In this document: in pieces, positions 7,572 through 13,506 of the stretch
Numbering within the stretch: the stretch's first letter is position 1
How the letters are laid out: each line of letters begins with the position of its first letter
Source: Sulfurimonas sp.
GTDB taxonomy: Bacteria; Campylobacterota; Campylobacteria; Campylobacterales; Sulfurimonadaceae
Direction: 5' to 3'
DNA length: 13,970 bases
Assembly (NCBI GenBank): GCA_021161305.1
Contig: JAGHAW010000223.1
Location: forward strand, 1 to 13,970
Position numbers and translations under genes: made by a program
Notes under the pieces: model-generated
Database searches by the model: none
Told to the model about the DNA's origin: nothing
What the model saw: the letters and a program-made list of their open reading frames with translations, nothing else

Positions 7572-8617
7572 TATATTACCTTTAAATCTGCAGATATACT
7601 ACCTGCACTCTTCATCGCTTCCAAAATAGAGATAATGTCTTTTGGGGTAGCTCCTAGTTTTTGCAAAGAACGAACAAGATTTGCAACGGTTGTAGTACCT
7701 TTTCTTGTATATATTTCATTTTCATTCAGACCTATTACTAAATCATTATCAACTACCATCGAACCCTCTGGTTGTGCCGCACTCTCTTGTTCTCTAATCT
7801 TTATAGTTATATCGCCATGTGTCATAATAATAGGCTTAACCTCTATATCAACCCCAGCGATAATTGTCCCTGTTCTCTCATTGATAATTATCTTACTCTT
7901 TGGCTGATAATTCATATCTATATCTTGAACCTCTGCTAAAAATTCTATCATAGATCTATTTTGAGGTTTTTTCAGTTTAATTGTACGAGGATCCATCGCA
8001 ACTGCAACTTGTGTGTTATAAACTTCATTTATTGCTTTTTGAACTGAAACAGAATTTTTGAAATTTGACTCTTTTAGAGAAAGTGTTACATACTCCTGAT
8101 GATAGAGATCAATCATTATCTCCCTCTCAACAAAACCACCCTCATAAACCAAACCTACGGTTGGATGTGATTCACTACCTGCAGCTCTATCATTTTTACC
8201 CCCAATACTAAGAGGACCTTGTGCAAGTGCATATATCTTACCATCAACCCCTTTAAGCGGAGTCATCAGAAGTGTACCACCCTCTAAAGACTTTGCATCA
8301 CCGATAGAGGAGACTGTAATATCAAACTTATCACCTTGCCTTGCAAATGGCTTTAGAGTTGCAGTTACAACAACAGCAGCAACATTCTTTGACTTTATAT
8401 CTATGGGTTTCATATCTATATTCATCGATTTTAACATATTTGCGATTGACTGAAGAGTAAATTTTGATGTAGTTCCATCCCCAGTCTTTTTTAGACCAAC
8501 AACCAAAGAATAACCAATAAGTTGATTGTCACGAACCCCAACAATATTTGCAACATCACTAATCTTTGTAGCATAGATAGTTGTGCTTATAAGTAAAAAG
8601 AGTATAAATTTTTTCAT
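7571..8617 (-). CDS. flgI: Flagellar P-ring protein precursor
   Basis: Forms the bushing in the peptidoglycan layer around the rod. The 348-aa precursor begins with a Sec signal peptide (MKKFILFLLISTTIYA, cleavage likely after Ala16), then KISDVANIVGVRDNQLIGYSLVVGLKKTGDGT, the hallmark start of mature FlgI. Further family blocks are GGTLLMTPLKGVDGKIYALAQGPLSIGG, VNERTGTIIAGVDI-like INERTGTIIAG, and a C-terminal TTVANLVRSLQKLGATPKDIISILEAMKSAGSISADL. Length is typical. ATG 8617 has AAGGAT five bases upstream; a sigma54-type promoter lies directly before it, in the gap after rsmD. Confidence 0.97.
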   Translation of the reverse strand: MKKFILFLLISTTIYATKISDVANIVGVRDNQLIGYSLVVGLKKTGDGTTSKFTLQSIANMLKSMNIDMKPIDIKSKNVAAVVVTATLKPFARQGDKFDITVSSIGDAKSLEGGTLLMTPLKGVDGKIYALAQGPLSIGGKNDRAAGSESHPTVGLVYEGGFVEREIMIDLYHQEYVTLSLKESNFKNSVSVQKAINEVYNTQVAVAMDPRTIKLKKPQNRSMIEFLAEVQDIDMNYQPKSKIIINERTGTIIAGVDIEVKPIIMTHGDITIKIREQESAAQPEGSMVVDNDLVIGLNENEIYTRKGTTTVANLVRSLQKLGATPKDIISILEAMKSAGSISADLKVI

Positions 8618-8643
8618 AACTAATCCTTGAGTTATAAAAAATT

Positions 8644-8659
8644 AGCAATAATTATTCCA
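8644..8659 (-). promoter_or_regulatory. Sigma54 (RpoN) promoter for flgI and the genes after it
   Basis: The minus strand reads TGGAAT-AATTA-TTGCT, which fits the -24/-12 consensus (TGGCAC-N5-TTGCW) with the invariant GG and GC separated by exactly ten bases. It begins three bases past the rsmD stop and ends 26 bases before the flgI ATG, giving a start site near 8633 and a leader that holds the AAGGAT site. Rod, ring and hook genes of Campylobacterota are typically RpoN/FlgR-dependent, so context agrees. I saw no activator site. Confidence 0.75.
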
Positions 8660-8661
8660 CT

Positions 8662-9252
8662 TTAGTCTGCTCTGAGGTAAGTTAAGCTTGTATTTCCAAA
8701 CTTTTTAGACTTAAGAACTTCAAATGAACCTATAATATGTGGAATCTCTAAACCTGTCATGTGTTCTATGATAATTAACTTTACAACTTCTTTTGGAAGT
8801 GAAGCTATCATTTTTATCATTTTGTCATAAATATCTTCCATGCCTTCACGAACGCTAAAAGGTGGGTCTATGTAGAAGTATGCACTCTCATTTTTTCGCT
8901 TTAGTTTTTTGACAACAGCTTTTATATTTTCAAAGCTGTCACCACTAAAAACTTCACAAGCAGTTGGATCAGTCAGTGCAATATTCTTTTTTAGAACTCC
9001 AAGTGCATCTCTGTCTCTCTCCATAAAGATTATCTCTTTAGCCCCACGACTTAAAGCTTCAAGTCCGATAGAACCACTTCCCGAGAAGACCTCAACAAAT
9101 GTTGCATCTATAATTTCAAACTGGATGGTATTGAAAAATGATTCTAAAACTATAGTTTTTGAACTTCTGGTAGTTGTTTTTGACGGAAGAGAGAGTATCC
9201 TGCCTTTGAACTTCCCAGATATAATTTTTTTTGTTATCGGTTTACTTCTCAT
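8662..9252 (-). CDS. rsmD: 16S rRNA (guanine-966 N2)-methyltransferase
   Basis: Methylates G966 of 16S rRNA using S-adenosylmethionine during 30S assembly. The 196-aa protein is of typical length with the RsmD plan: an N-terminal SGKFKGRIL with a downstream TRSSKTIVLESFFN (family form RPTxxxVREALFN, here less canonical), the SAM-binding FSGSGSIGLEALSRGA at 56-71, an acidic MERD at 77-80, GDSF at 104-107, and the catalytic DPPF at 129-132. The ATG at 9252 overlaps the preceding gene by 11 bases, so it is read as part of the exonuclease/receiver-like/rsmD chain. It stops three bases before the sigma54 site, which separates it from the flagellar run. The placement directly before flgI resembles Campylobacter, as I recall it. 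Confidence 0.88.
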   Translation of the reverse strand: MRSKPITKKIISGKFKGRILSLPSKTTTRSSKTIVLESFFNTIQFEIIDATFVEVFSGSGSIGLEALSRGAKEIIFMERDRDALGVLKKNIALTDPTACEVFSGDSFENIKAVVKKLKRKNESAYFYIDPPFSVREGMEDIYDKMIKMIASLPKEVVKLIIIEHMTGLEIPHIIGSFEVLKSKKFGNTSLTYLRAD

Positions 9253-9586
9253 AAAATGCTCTTACAGCCTTTAAAATATTTTCTTTATACTCTCTTGTTA
9301 AAAAATCTATGCGTTTTTCCAAGATGTCAAAGTTAAGAGGGTCATCATTAGTGCCTATCATGCTTTTATGTCTATTTTCAAGTGCTAAAATAAGCTGGGA
9401 CTTTGAAAACGGTTTAAGCAAATCTGCTTTTTTATCACTAGAAACATAAAAACATCTAATATCATTCAGACACTTCTCATCCCTTACAACTATATCACAC
9501 TGTTTAAGTGAAGTTAAATAATTTGCTAAAAAAAGTTCTAACGACTTTTGTAATAATGGTGATTTACACTCAACTGCAATCTTCAT
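9242..9586 (-). CDS. Small protein resembling a degenerate response-regulator receiver domain
   Basis: I do not recognise a named family. The protein of about 114 aa reads like a worn receiver domain: MKIAVECKSPLLQKSLELFLANYL (strand 1/helix 1), CDIVVRDEK (strand 3), IRCFYVSS (strand 4), then ADLLKPFSKSQLILALEN with KPF at 58-60 in the place of the conserved Lys-Pro of receivers. The acidic pair after strand 1 is missing and the phospho-acceptor Asp is doubtful, so phosphorylation is unlikely. The last 40 residues form charged helices. I start it at ATG 9586, where TGATG overlaps the exonuclease stop and GAGGGG lies at good spacing; a GTG at 9592 is open too. It overlaps rsmD by 11 bases. A role with its neighbours is unknown. 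Confidence 0.6.
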   Translation of the reverse strand: MKIAVECKSPLLQKSLELFLANYLTSLKQCDIVVRDEKCLNDIRCFYVSSDKKADLLKPFSKSQLILALENRHKSMIGTNDDPLNFDILEKRIDFLTREYKENILKAVRAFYEK

Positions 9587-10305
9587 CAACACCCCTCTAA
9601 ATTATAAACAATACTATATCTTAAATCTTCATCTAAATCCATAATATTACCCAACATCCACTCTAAATATCTTCTATCGTTCATTGCAACCTCTTCTATA
9701 TATTTACCAGCATATTTACCAAACTCCAACTTTTGAAGCAGAACATTTTTAAAACTCAACTCAATCATCTGCTTATGTGATGAAATATCCAAAAGACAAT
9801 TATAAAGTAGTTTTGCACTCAGGGCATCATCCAAGGCGTTGTGAGAGATAATATTGGCATTTATGCCACACAACAAAGCTTCTCTTATCTCATCACGATA
9901 AAGCTTTAACTCATATCTTAAAAATTGTAGTGAAAAAAACTCACACTCAGGTATTAAATGTTTTGTAACTCTTAGCGTATCTATCACTTTTCCATGCCAT
10001 TCAAATCCACATACGAGAAGCTTCTCTAAATCAAATTTTACATTATGTGCGATTAGAGTTGAATCTTCACTATTATGAAGTTGTAAAAAATTATAAGCTT
10101 CACTCTCTTTAAATATTGGCTTATTTTTAATCATCTCATTGGTTATGTGGTGTATGCTTGAAGCTTTTGGTGGAATTTTTTTACCCTCATTGATTAAATC
10201 ATATTTAACACTTATCTCAGCTTCATCAACGGCTATTAGTCCGATAGAGCAGATTTTATCATTTTGTTCCAATCCTGTAGTTTCAAGGTCTAAAAATATC
10301 AGCAT
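9586..10305 (-). CDS. DEDDh-type 3'-5' exonuclease (DnaQ/ExoX-like)
   Basis: A 239-aa cytoplasmic nuclease of the DnaQ superfamily that removes nucleotides from 3' ends using two metal ions. All acidic residues are visible: Exo I DLETTG with Asp6 and Glu8, Exo II AHNVKFD with Asp92, and Exo III HNALDDA with His155 and Asp160 (H-x4-D). After the catalytic core, FGKYAGKYIEEVAMNDRRYLEWML at 195-218 is the small C-terminal module found in ExoX-like proteins. It lacks the fused parts of polymerase epsilon homologues, so it is better read as a repair or RNA/DNA trimming enzyme than the replicative proofreader. ATG 10305 depends on an AAGGA at 10315-10319 that lies inside the left arm of the palindromic element. 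Confidence 0.85.
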   Translation of the reverse strand: MLIFLDLETTGLEQNDKICSIGLIAVDEAEISVKYDLINEGKKIPPKASSIHHITNEMIKNKPIFKESEAYNFLQLHNSEDSTLIAHNVKFDLEKLLVCGFEWHGKVIDTLRVTKHLIPECEFFSLQFLRYELKLYRDEIREALLCGINANIISHNALDDALSAKLLYNCLLDISSHKQMIELSFKNVLLQKLEFGKYAGKYIEEVAMNDRRYLEWMLGNIMDLDEDLRYSIVYNLEGC

Positions 10306-10342
10306 TTTATAAAGTCCTTAGCCATAAATAACCCCAATTTCA

Positions 10343-10443
10343 GCGATAAGCAGATAGCTCTAGTGCTAGGCAGATTTTCGCAGGACTAGCTCTGTGCTAA
10401 TTCAAGGAAATCTAACGACGCAATAGGGCTATCTGCTTATCGC
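10343..10443. repeat. Hairpin 1 of the palindromic element
   Basis: Bases 10343-10358 (GCGATAAGCAGATAGC) and 10428-10443 are perfect 16-bp inverted copies. Pairing goes on past a T-G wobble at 10359/10427 with 10360-10362 against 10424-10426 and 10364-10366 against 10420-10422. Inside, AGATTT 10372-10377 faces AAATCT 10408-10413, and TAGC/GCTA (10387-10390, 10396-10399) closes a small loop, so the arm is structured throughout. The phrase TAGCTCT-GTGCTA occurs twice within it. Confidence 0.75.
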
Positions 10444-10450
10444 CCGAAGG

Positions 10451-10550
10451 GAAGTTTAAAAAGAGGGCTACTGCTTCGTTAAAACTTTTTGAAGTACAAT
10501 AAAGTACAACTGCAAAGTTTTGCCTCACATTAGCCCTCTTTTTAAGCTTC
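10451..10550. repeat. Hairpin 2 of the palindromic element
   Basis: Bases 10451-10470 and 10531-10550 are inverted copies over 20 positions with a single T-G wobble (10455/10546); the core is AAAAAGAGGGCTA. Further in, AAAACTTT 10481-10488 pairs with AAAGTTTT 10514-10521 and GTAC 10494-10497 with GTAC 10504-10507. The right base of the stem shares C10550 with the outer arm, so the two helices would stack. Confidence 0.75.
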
Positions 10551-11109
10551 TGAAGTTGGGGTTCTTTATGGCTAAGGACTTAACCTTAACTTTCTTACAT
10601 CTTGCACCTAAAAGTATAAAAGAAAAATATCCGGCAATTAAGATAAAACCAAATAACCAATAGATATTAAACCACTCAAACAGACTGGAAAAAGAGGTAA
10701 AAAGGTAGGTATATACCAAAGCTAAAATCATAATTGCTCCACTTATCCAGATAAGCAGCATAAACCACTTTCTCCAAACTTTGACTAAATCACCATAACC
10801 AATTTCTTCTAAAACATCACTGCTTTCACATGCTACAAGCTTTAATTCATATCCTGCATATGGAGCGTTAAAAATATATTTTAGACTTCTAAAAAGAGAT
10901 ACAAGAAGTGTTAAACTCCAAAAAAATTGAAACCAAAATTCAAATATATTAAAAAGTGCTCTAAATATCTCAACACCTAAAGGAGGCAGACCTTGTGAAA
11001 AATATATAAAAATTGTAACAAGAAAAGAGACTCCAGATGCCAACAAAACACTGCAAAGAGTCACTCTTATAACCCAATGCAACCATAAAAAAAGATAAAA
11101 TCTACTCAT
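10525..11109 (-). CDS. Membrane protein of unknown function whose C-terminus is encoded by the palindromic element
   Basis: No family recognised. The 194-aa protein has four probable transmembrane helices: about 8-37, 48-76, 114-137 and 147-168, with a soluble charged loop (77-113, KYIFNAPYAGYELKLVACESSDVLEEIGYGDLVK) between the second and third. It is rich in Phe, Trp and Tyr. Codon 177 is the first inside the outer repeat arm, so residues 177-194 (KSLAIKNPNFRSLKRGLM) and the TGA come from the element; the ancestral end was probably different. Its ATG lies inside the last codons of the 142-aa gene (8-base overlap), so the pair is coupled. It may act with that protein at the membrane, which is only inference. 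Confidence 0.65.
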   Translation of the reverse strand: MSRFYLFLWLHWVIRVTLCSVLLASGVSFLVTIFIYFSQGLPPLGVEIFRALFNIFEFWFQFFWSLTLLVSLFRSLKYIFNAPYAGYELKLVACESSDVLEEIGYGDLVKVWRKWFMLLIWISGAIMILALVYTYLFTSFSSLFEWFNIYWLFGFILIAGYFSFILLGARCKKVKVKSLAIKNPNFRSLKRGLM

Positions 11110-11530
11110 CTCTTTTAAATGGCTCTAACATCTCATGGTAGTGCTGTAGCGTCATAAAACTTTTCTCAAATCTATAACGAATCACCAACTCAACTATTTT
11201 ATTTTTTAGATCTACATCAACACTCTCCACTCTGCCAAAATAACCTAGAGAGATATTTTTACTCTTTACTATTGCATCTTTATCATAAGATATTGCCAAT
11301 AATTGAAGGTACTTACCCTCTTTAATCTCACCCAAATTTTCACTAAGCAGTGATGCTCCAGAGAGATTTATAGCTTTAAAATCAAAAAGTGATGAAAACT
11401 CTTCCACTTTTTTATCTATGTCAAGCTCATGATACAACTCTTTTAAAATTTTAAGATTATCTTTTCTAGCCACCTCATAACCCGAGATTTTAGTTGTTAA
11501 TTTTTTTAGTCTATCAAGTGCTGAATTCAT
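11102..11530 (-). CDS. Conserved-looking 142-aa soluble protein, function unknown
   Basis: I do not recognise it. The first 40 residues are a charged helix (RLKKLTTKISGYEVARKDNLKILKELYHELD) that could form a coiled coil; the rest alternates short strands and helices (INLSGASLLSEN, KYLQLLAISYDKDAIVKS, SLGYFGRVESVDVDLKNKIVELVIRYRFEKSF) and lacks signal peptide or membrane segments. Coding is supported by its regular amino-acid content, overlap with the next gene, and a TATACT -10 right before the ATG. No Shine-Dalgarno is visible at ATG 11530. It heads the chain that ends with the membrane protein, and is divergent from the TonB-dependent receptor. Confidence 0.65.
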   Translation of the reverse strand: MNSALDRLKKLTTKISGYEVARKDNLKILKELYHELDIDKKVEEFSSLFDFKAINLSGASLLSENLGEIKEGKYLQLLAISYDKDAIVKSKNISLGYFGRVESVDVDLKNKIVELVIRYRFEKSFMTLQHYHEMLEPFKRDE

Positions 11531-11536
11531 GCTAAC

Positions 11537-11542
11537 AGTATA
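11537..11542 (-). promoter_or_regulatory. -10 box (TATACT) for the 142-aa gene, possibly giving a leaderless transcript
   Basis: Minus-strand TATACT follows a T-run (CTCTTTTTTTGA), the usual shape of vegetative promoters in Campylobacterota. The expected start site falls at or within a few bases of the ATG at 11530, and there is no Shine-Dalgarno between them, so the message may be leaderless. Confidence 0.4.
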
Positions 11543-11570
11543 TCAAAAAAAGAGTAATTTAATTTATATT

Positions 11571-11579
11571 TGCTATAAT
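11571..11579 (+). promoter_or_regulatory. Extended -10 promoter for the TonB-dependent receptor
   Basis: TGCTATAAT is a perfect extended -10. It lies 48 bases before the receptor ATG with T-rich sequence upstream, as is usual for sigma70-class promoters in this phylum. The leader has three tandem TTAATT units (11597-11614) and AGAGG at 11615-11619, eight bases before the ATG. Confidence 0.65.
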
Positions 11580-11627
11580 AATAAAAATTCATTATGTTAA
11601 TTTTAATTTTAATTAGAGGTTCTTGTT

Positions 11628-13505
11628 ATGCAGCTTTTATTAATCGTTTTTATTTTATTGGGGAGCTTACTGTCAGCTAGTGAACTTGATTTTGAGGCGG
11701 ATTTACTTCAAAGTTTAGATGAAGTAAGTGAGATAGCTACAAAAACAAAACTTAACATTGATGACACGCCCTCTTTTGTTACTGTTCTTCATAGCCAAAA
11801 ACTACAAAAACTTGGTATTGACAATGTTTTTGAAGCTCTTGGATTAGTCCCTGGTGTTCAACTCAAAAAAGAGAAAACAGGTGTACCGGTTGTTGTGTTT
11901 CGTGGAGTTACACAAAAAGGTGAAGTTAAACTAATGATTGATGGAGTAAGTATTAACAATTCTTATCGTGGCTCTATCTATCATTATTTGGACTTTCCTA
12001 TTGAGATGATAAAACGCATAGAAGTTATTAGAGGTGCAGGTTCTGTTCTTTATGGTTCAGGTGCTATTAGTGGTGTTATAAATATCATCACACAGAGTTC
12101 TGATGAGAGTTTTAAAAACATTGTTTTTATCTCTGGGGGAAGTTATAACACTACCAAAGGTGGAGCATTGGTTTCTACAGATATTGGAGAGCTTAAACTT
12201 GCACTAGACAGCTACTATCAAAAAAATGATAAAATAGTTAAAGTAGAACCAAATCCTTCTCCATATGATGGCGATAGCGATAGGCATCTAAAAGATTACT
12301 CAGTCGGTCTTAATCTAAGTGGTAAGCATCTTTCATTTCTTGGACGAGTTAAAAAATCAGATATGGGAAATGCTTATGGTGCATTTGGTATTCTTGATGA
12401 AGAAAAAAACAAGTACAACAATATAAACACCTCAATTTTTACACAGCTATCTTACAAAAGAAACTTTAGTGAAAACAATAAAATATCTGCCTTGGTTGGG
12501 TACAACAGATATGAGCAACAAGCTAAATCACTTCATCCTGCAGGAATAGTAGATGCAGATTATAAAGAGGAATCTTACTTTTTTCAAACGGATTTCATAT
12601 CTACATTTTTAACAAACAATGAATTTTTAATAGGTGCTAAATTTGAATCTGCTAAAACACTTAAAAGTGAATGGTCTCTTGGTTCAGTAGCAATTACTCC
12701 TATTTCTAACCCATATTTAACTAGGAAAATCACTTCTATCTATCTAAACAACACATACTCTCTAAATTCAGACACTGCTATTTCTGCCGGTCTTAGATAT
12801 GATAGCTACTCTGATTTTGGCGACTCATACTCTCCAAATCTTGGTCTAGTTTACAGATTCAATGAATTCATAAGAGTTAAAACTCTTTACTCTCACTCTT
12901 TTCGTGCTCCATCTTGGGTTGAACTGACATCAAATCCCGACTTGAAAGCAGAGAGTTCAGACAGTATTGAAGCAGGAATTATTTTTAAGCAGTCTGAACA
13001 AAATATATTTAGAATTAACTTTTATGCAAGTAAAATCAACGATATGATAACAAAGCCAACAGGAACTTATATTCAAGAGAGTAAAAATGAATTTTATGGA
13101 GCTGAATTAGAATATATCTACTCTCTAAACCATCAAACAGAGTTAAACTTTTTTGCCTCTTATATAGACGCAAACGATAATGATGGAGATAATTTGGCAG
13201 ATGTTGCAAATATTCTAGCTTCAACTTCTCTAAGCTATGAGTTAAATTCCGGTTTTACATTTGGCTCACTTCTAAAATATATCTCTAGTTCTAAACGCTC
13301 TACAACGGACATAAGAGATGACATGAGAGAGAGTTTTATTTTTGATCAAACTCTCTCTTACAGCAACAAAAACTTTACTCTTAGTCTAGTTTTAAAAGAT
13401 CTTTTTAATTCTGGGGTATATTATGCACTTCCTAAAAACAACTATGAAAAAGATTTTGATGATAGTGGCAGAAGAATTTTATTAAATGCATCACTGGAGT
13501 TTTAA
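11628..13505 (+). CDS. TonB-dependent outer-membrane receptor
   Basis: Energised uptake of a large scarce ligand (siderophore, cobalamin, metal complex or similar) across the outer membrane, driven by TonB-ExbBD. The 625-aa precursor has a signal peptide (cleavage likely after SLLSA, residue 17). The plug domain spans about 44-154: DDTPSFVTVLHSQKLQKLG, ALGLVPGVQL, VVVFRGV, LMIDGVSINN, IKRIEVIRGAGSVLYGSGAISGVINIITQ. The remainder is beta-barrel, with SFRAPSWVELTSNPDLKAESSDSIEAG near 425-451 and a terminal aromatic strand (RRILLNASLEF) ending in Phe, as expected for outer-membrane insertion. No classical TonB box is obvious; ADLLQSLDEVSEIATKTKL takes that place, as in receptors of the SLEELL type. 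The ligand cannot be told. The YfiR-like gene begins one base after the stop. Confidence 0.93.
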   Translation: MQLLLIVFILLGSLLSASELDFEADLLQSLDEVSEIATKTKLNIDDTPSFVTVLHSQKLQKLGIDNVFEALGLVPGVQLKKEKTGVPVVVFRGVTQKGEVKLMIDGVSINNSYRGSIYHYLDFPIEMIKRIEVIRGAGSVLYGSGAISGVINIITQSSDESFKNIVFISGGSYNTTKGGALVSTDIGELKLALDSYYQKNDKIVKVEPNPSPYDGDSDRHLKDYSVGLNLSGKHLSFLGRVKKSDMGNAYGAFGILDEEKNKYNNINTSIFTQLSYKRNFSENNKISALVGYNRYEQQAKSLHPAGIVDADYKEESYFFQTDFISTFLTNNEFLIGAKFESAKTLKSEWSLGSVAITPISNPYLTRKITSIYLNNTYSLNSDTAISAGLRYDSYSDFGDSYSPNLGLVYRFNEFIRVKTLYSHSFRAPSWVELTSNPDLKAESSDSIEAGIIFKQSEQNIFRINFYASKINDMITKPTGTYIQESKNEFYGAELEYIYSLNHQTELNFFASYIDANDNDGDNLADVANILASTSLSYELNSGFTFGSLLKYISSSKRSTTDIRDDMRESFIFDQTLSYSNKNFTLSLVLKDLFNSGVYYALPKNNYEKDFDDSGRRILLNASLEF

Positions 13506-13506
13506 G

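Larger units (their letters stand above)
10312..10581. repeat. 270-bp nested palindromic element with three-way-junction fold
   Basis: Outer arms 10312-10343 and 10550-10581 are inverted copies, 30 of 32 bases matching (AAGTCCTTAGCCATAAA at the left tip). They enclose two separate long hairpins, 10343-10443 and 10451-10550, joined by a short CCCGAAGGG, so a single strand would fold into a closed three-way junction. There is no open frame or transposase inside. It lies between two minus-strand genes, overlapping the 3' end of one and touching the leader of the other. I found no clear target-site duplication and no second copy in the window. It could be a MITE/REP-like non-autonomous element or a structured RNA. 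Confidence 0.8.

Noticed and set aside
7635..7907. Open plus-strand frame of 90 codons
   Set aside because: Antisense to the C-terminal part of flgI, which is fully conserved in the minus frame.
8909..9274. Open plus-strand frame of 121 codons
   Set aside because: Antisense to rsmD, whose SAM-binding and DPPF motifs prove the minus strand is coding.
10312..10581. Retron msr-msd-like RNA or IStron/group II intron
   Set aside because: Inverted repeats and long hairpins recall these, but there is no reverse transcriptase, transposase or intron-domain sequence next to it, and both flanking proteins are unrelated.
10312..10581. Intrinsic terminator for the membrane-protein gene
   Set aside because: The stems are far longer than needed and no T-run follows the outer arm on either strand; one gene end lies inside it.
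11578..11595. Fur-box-like ATAAT-N8-ATTAT upstream of the TonB-dependent receptor
   Set aside because: The spacing is eight rather than the seven of the classical 19-mer and the area is almost pure A/T, so chance is likely. Iron regulation remains possible but is not shown.
11597..11614. Tandem TTAATT units in the receptor leader as an operator
   Set aside because: Three 6-base units in very AT-rich sequence, not an inverted repeat; no known regulator match.
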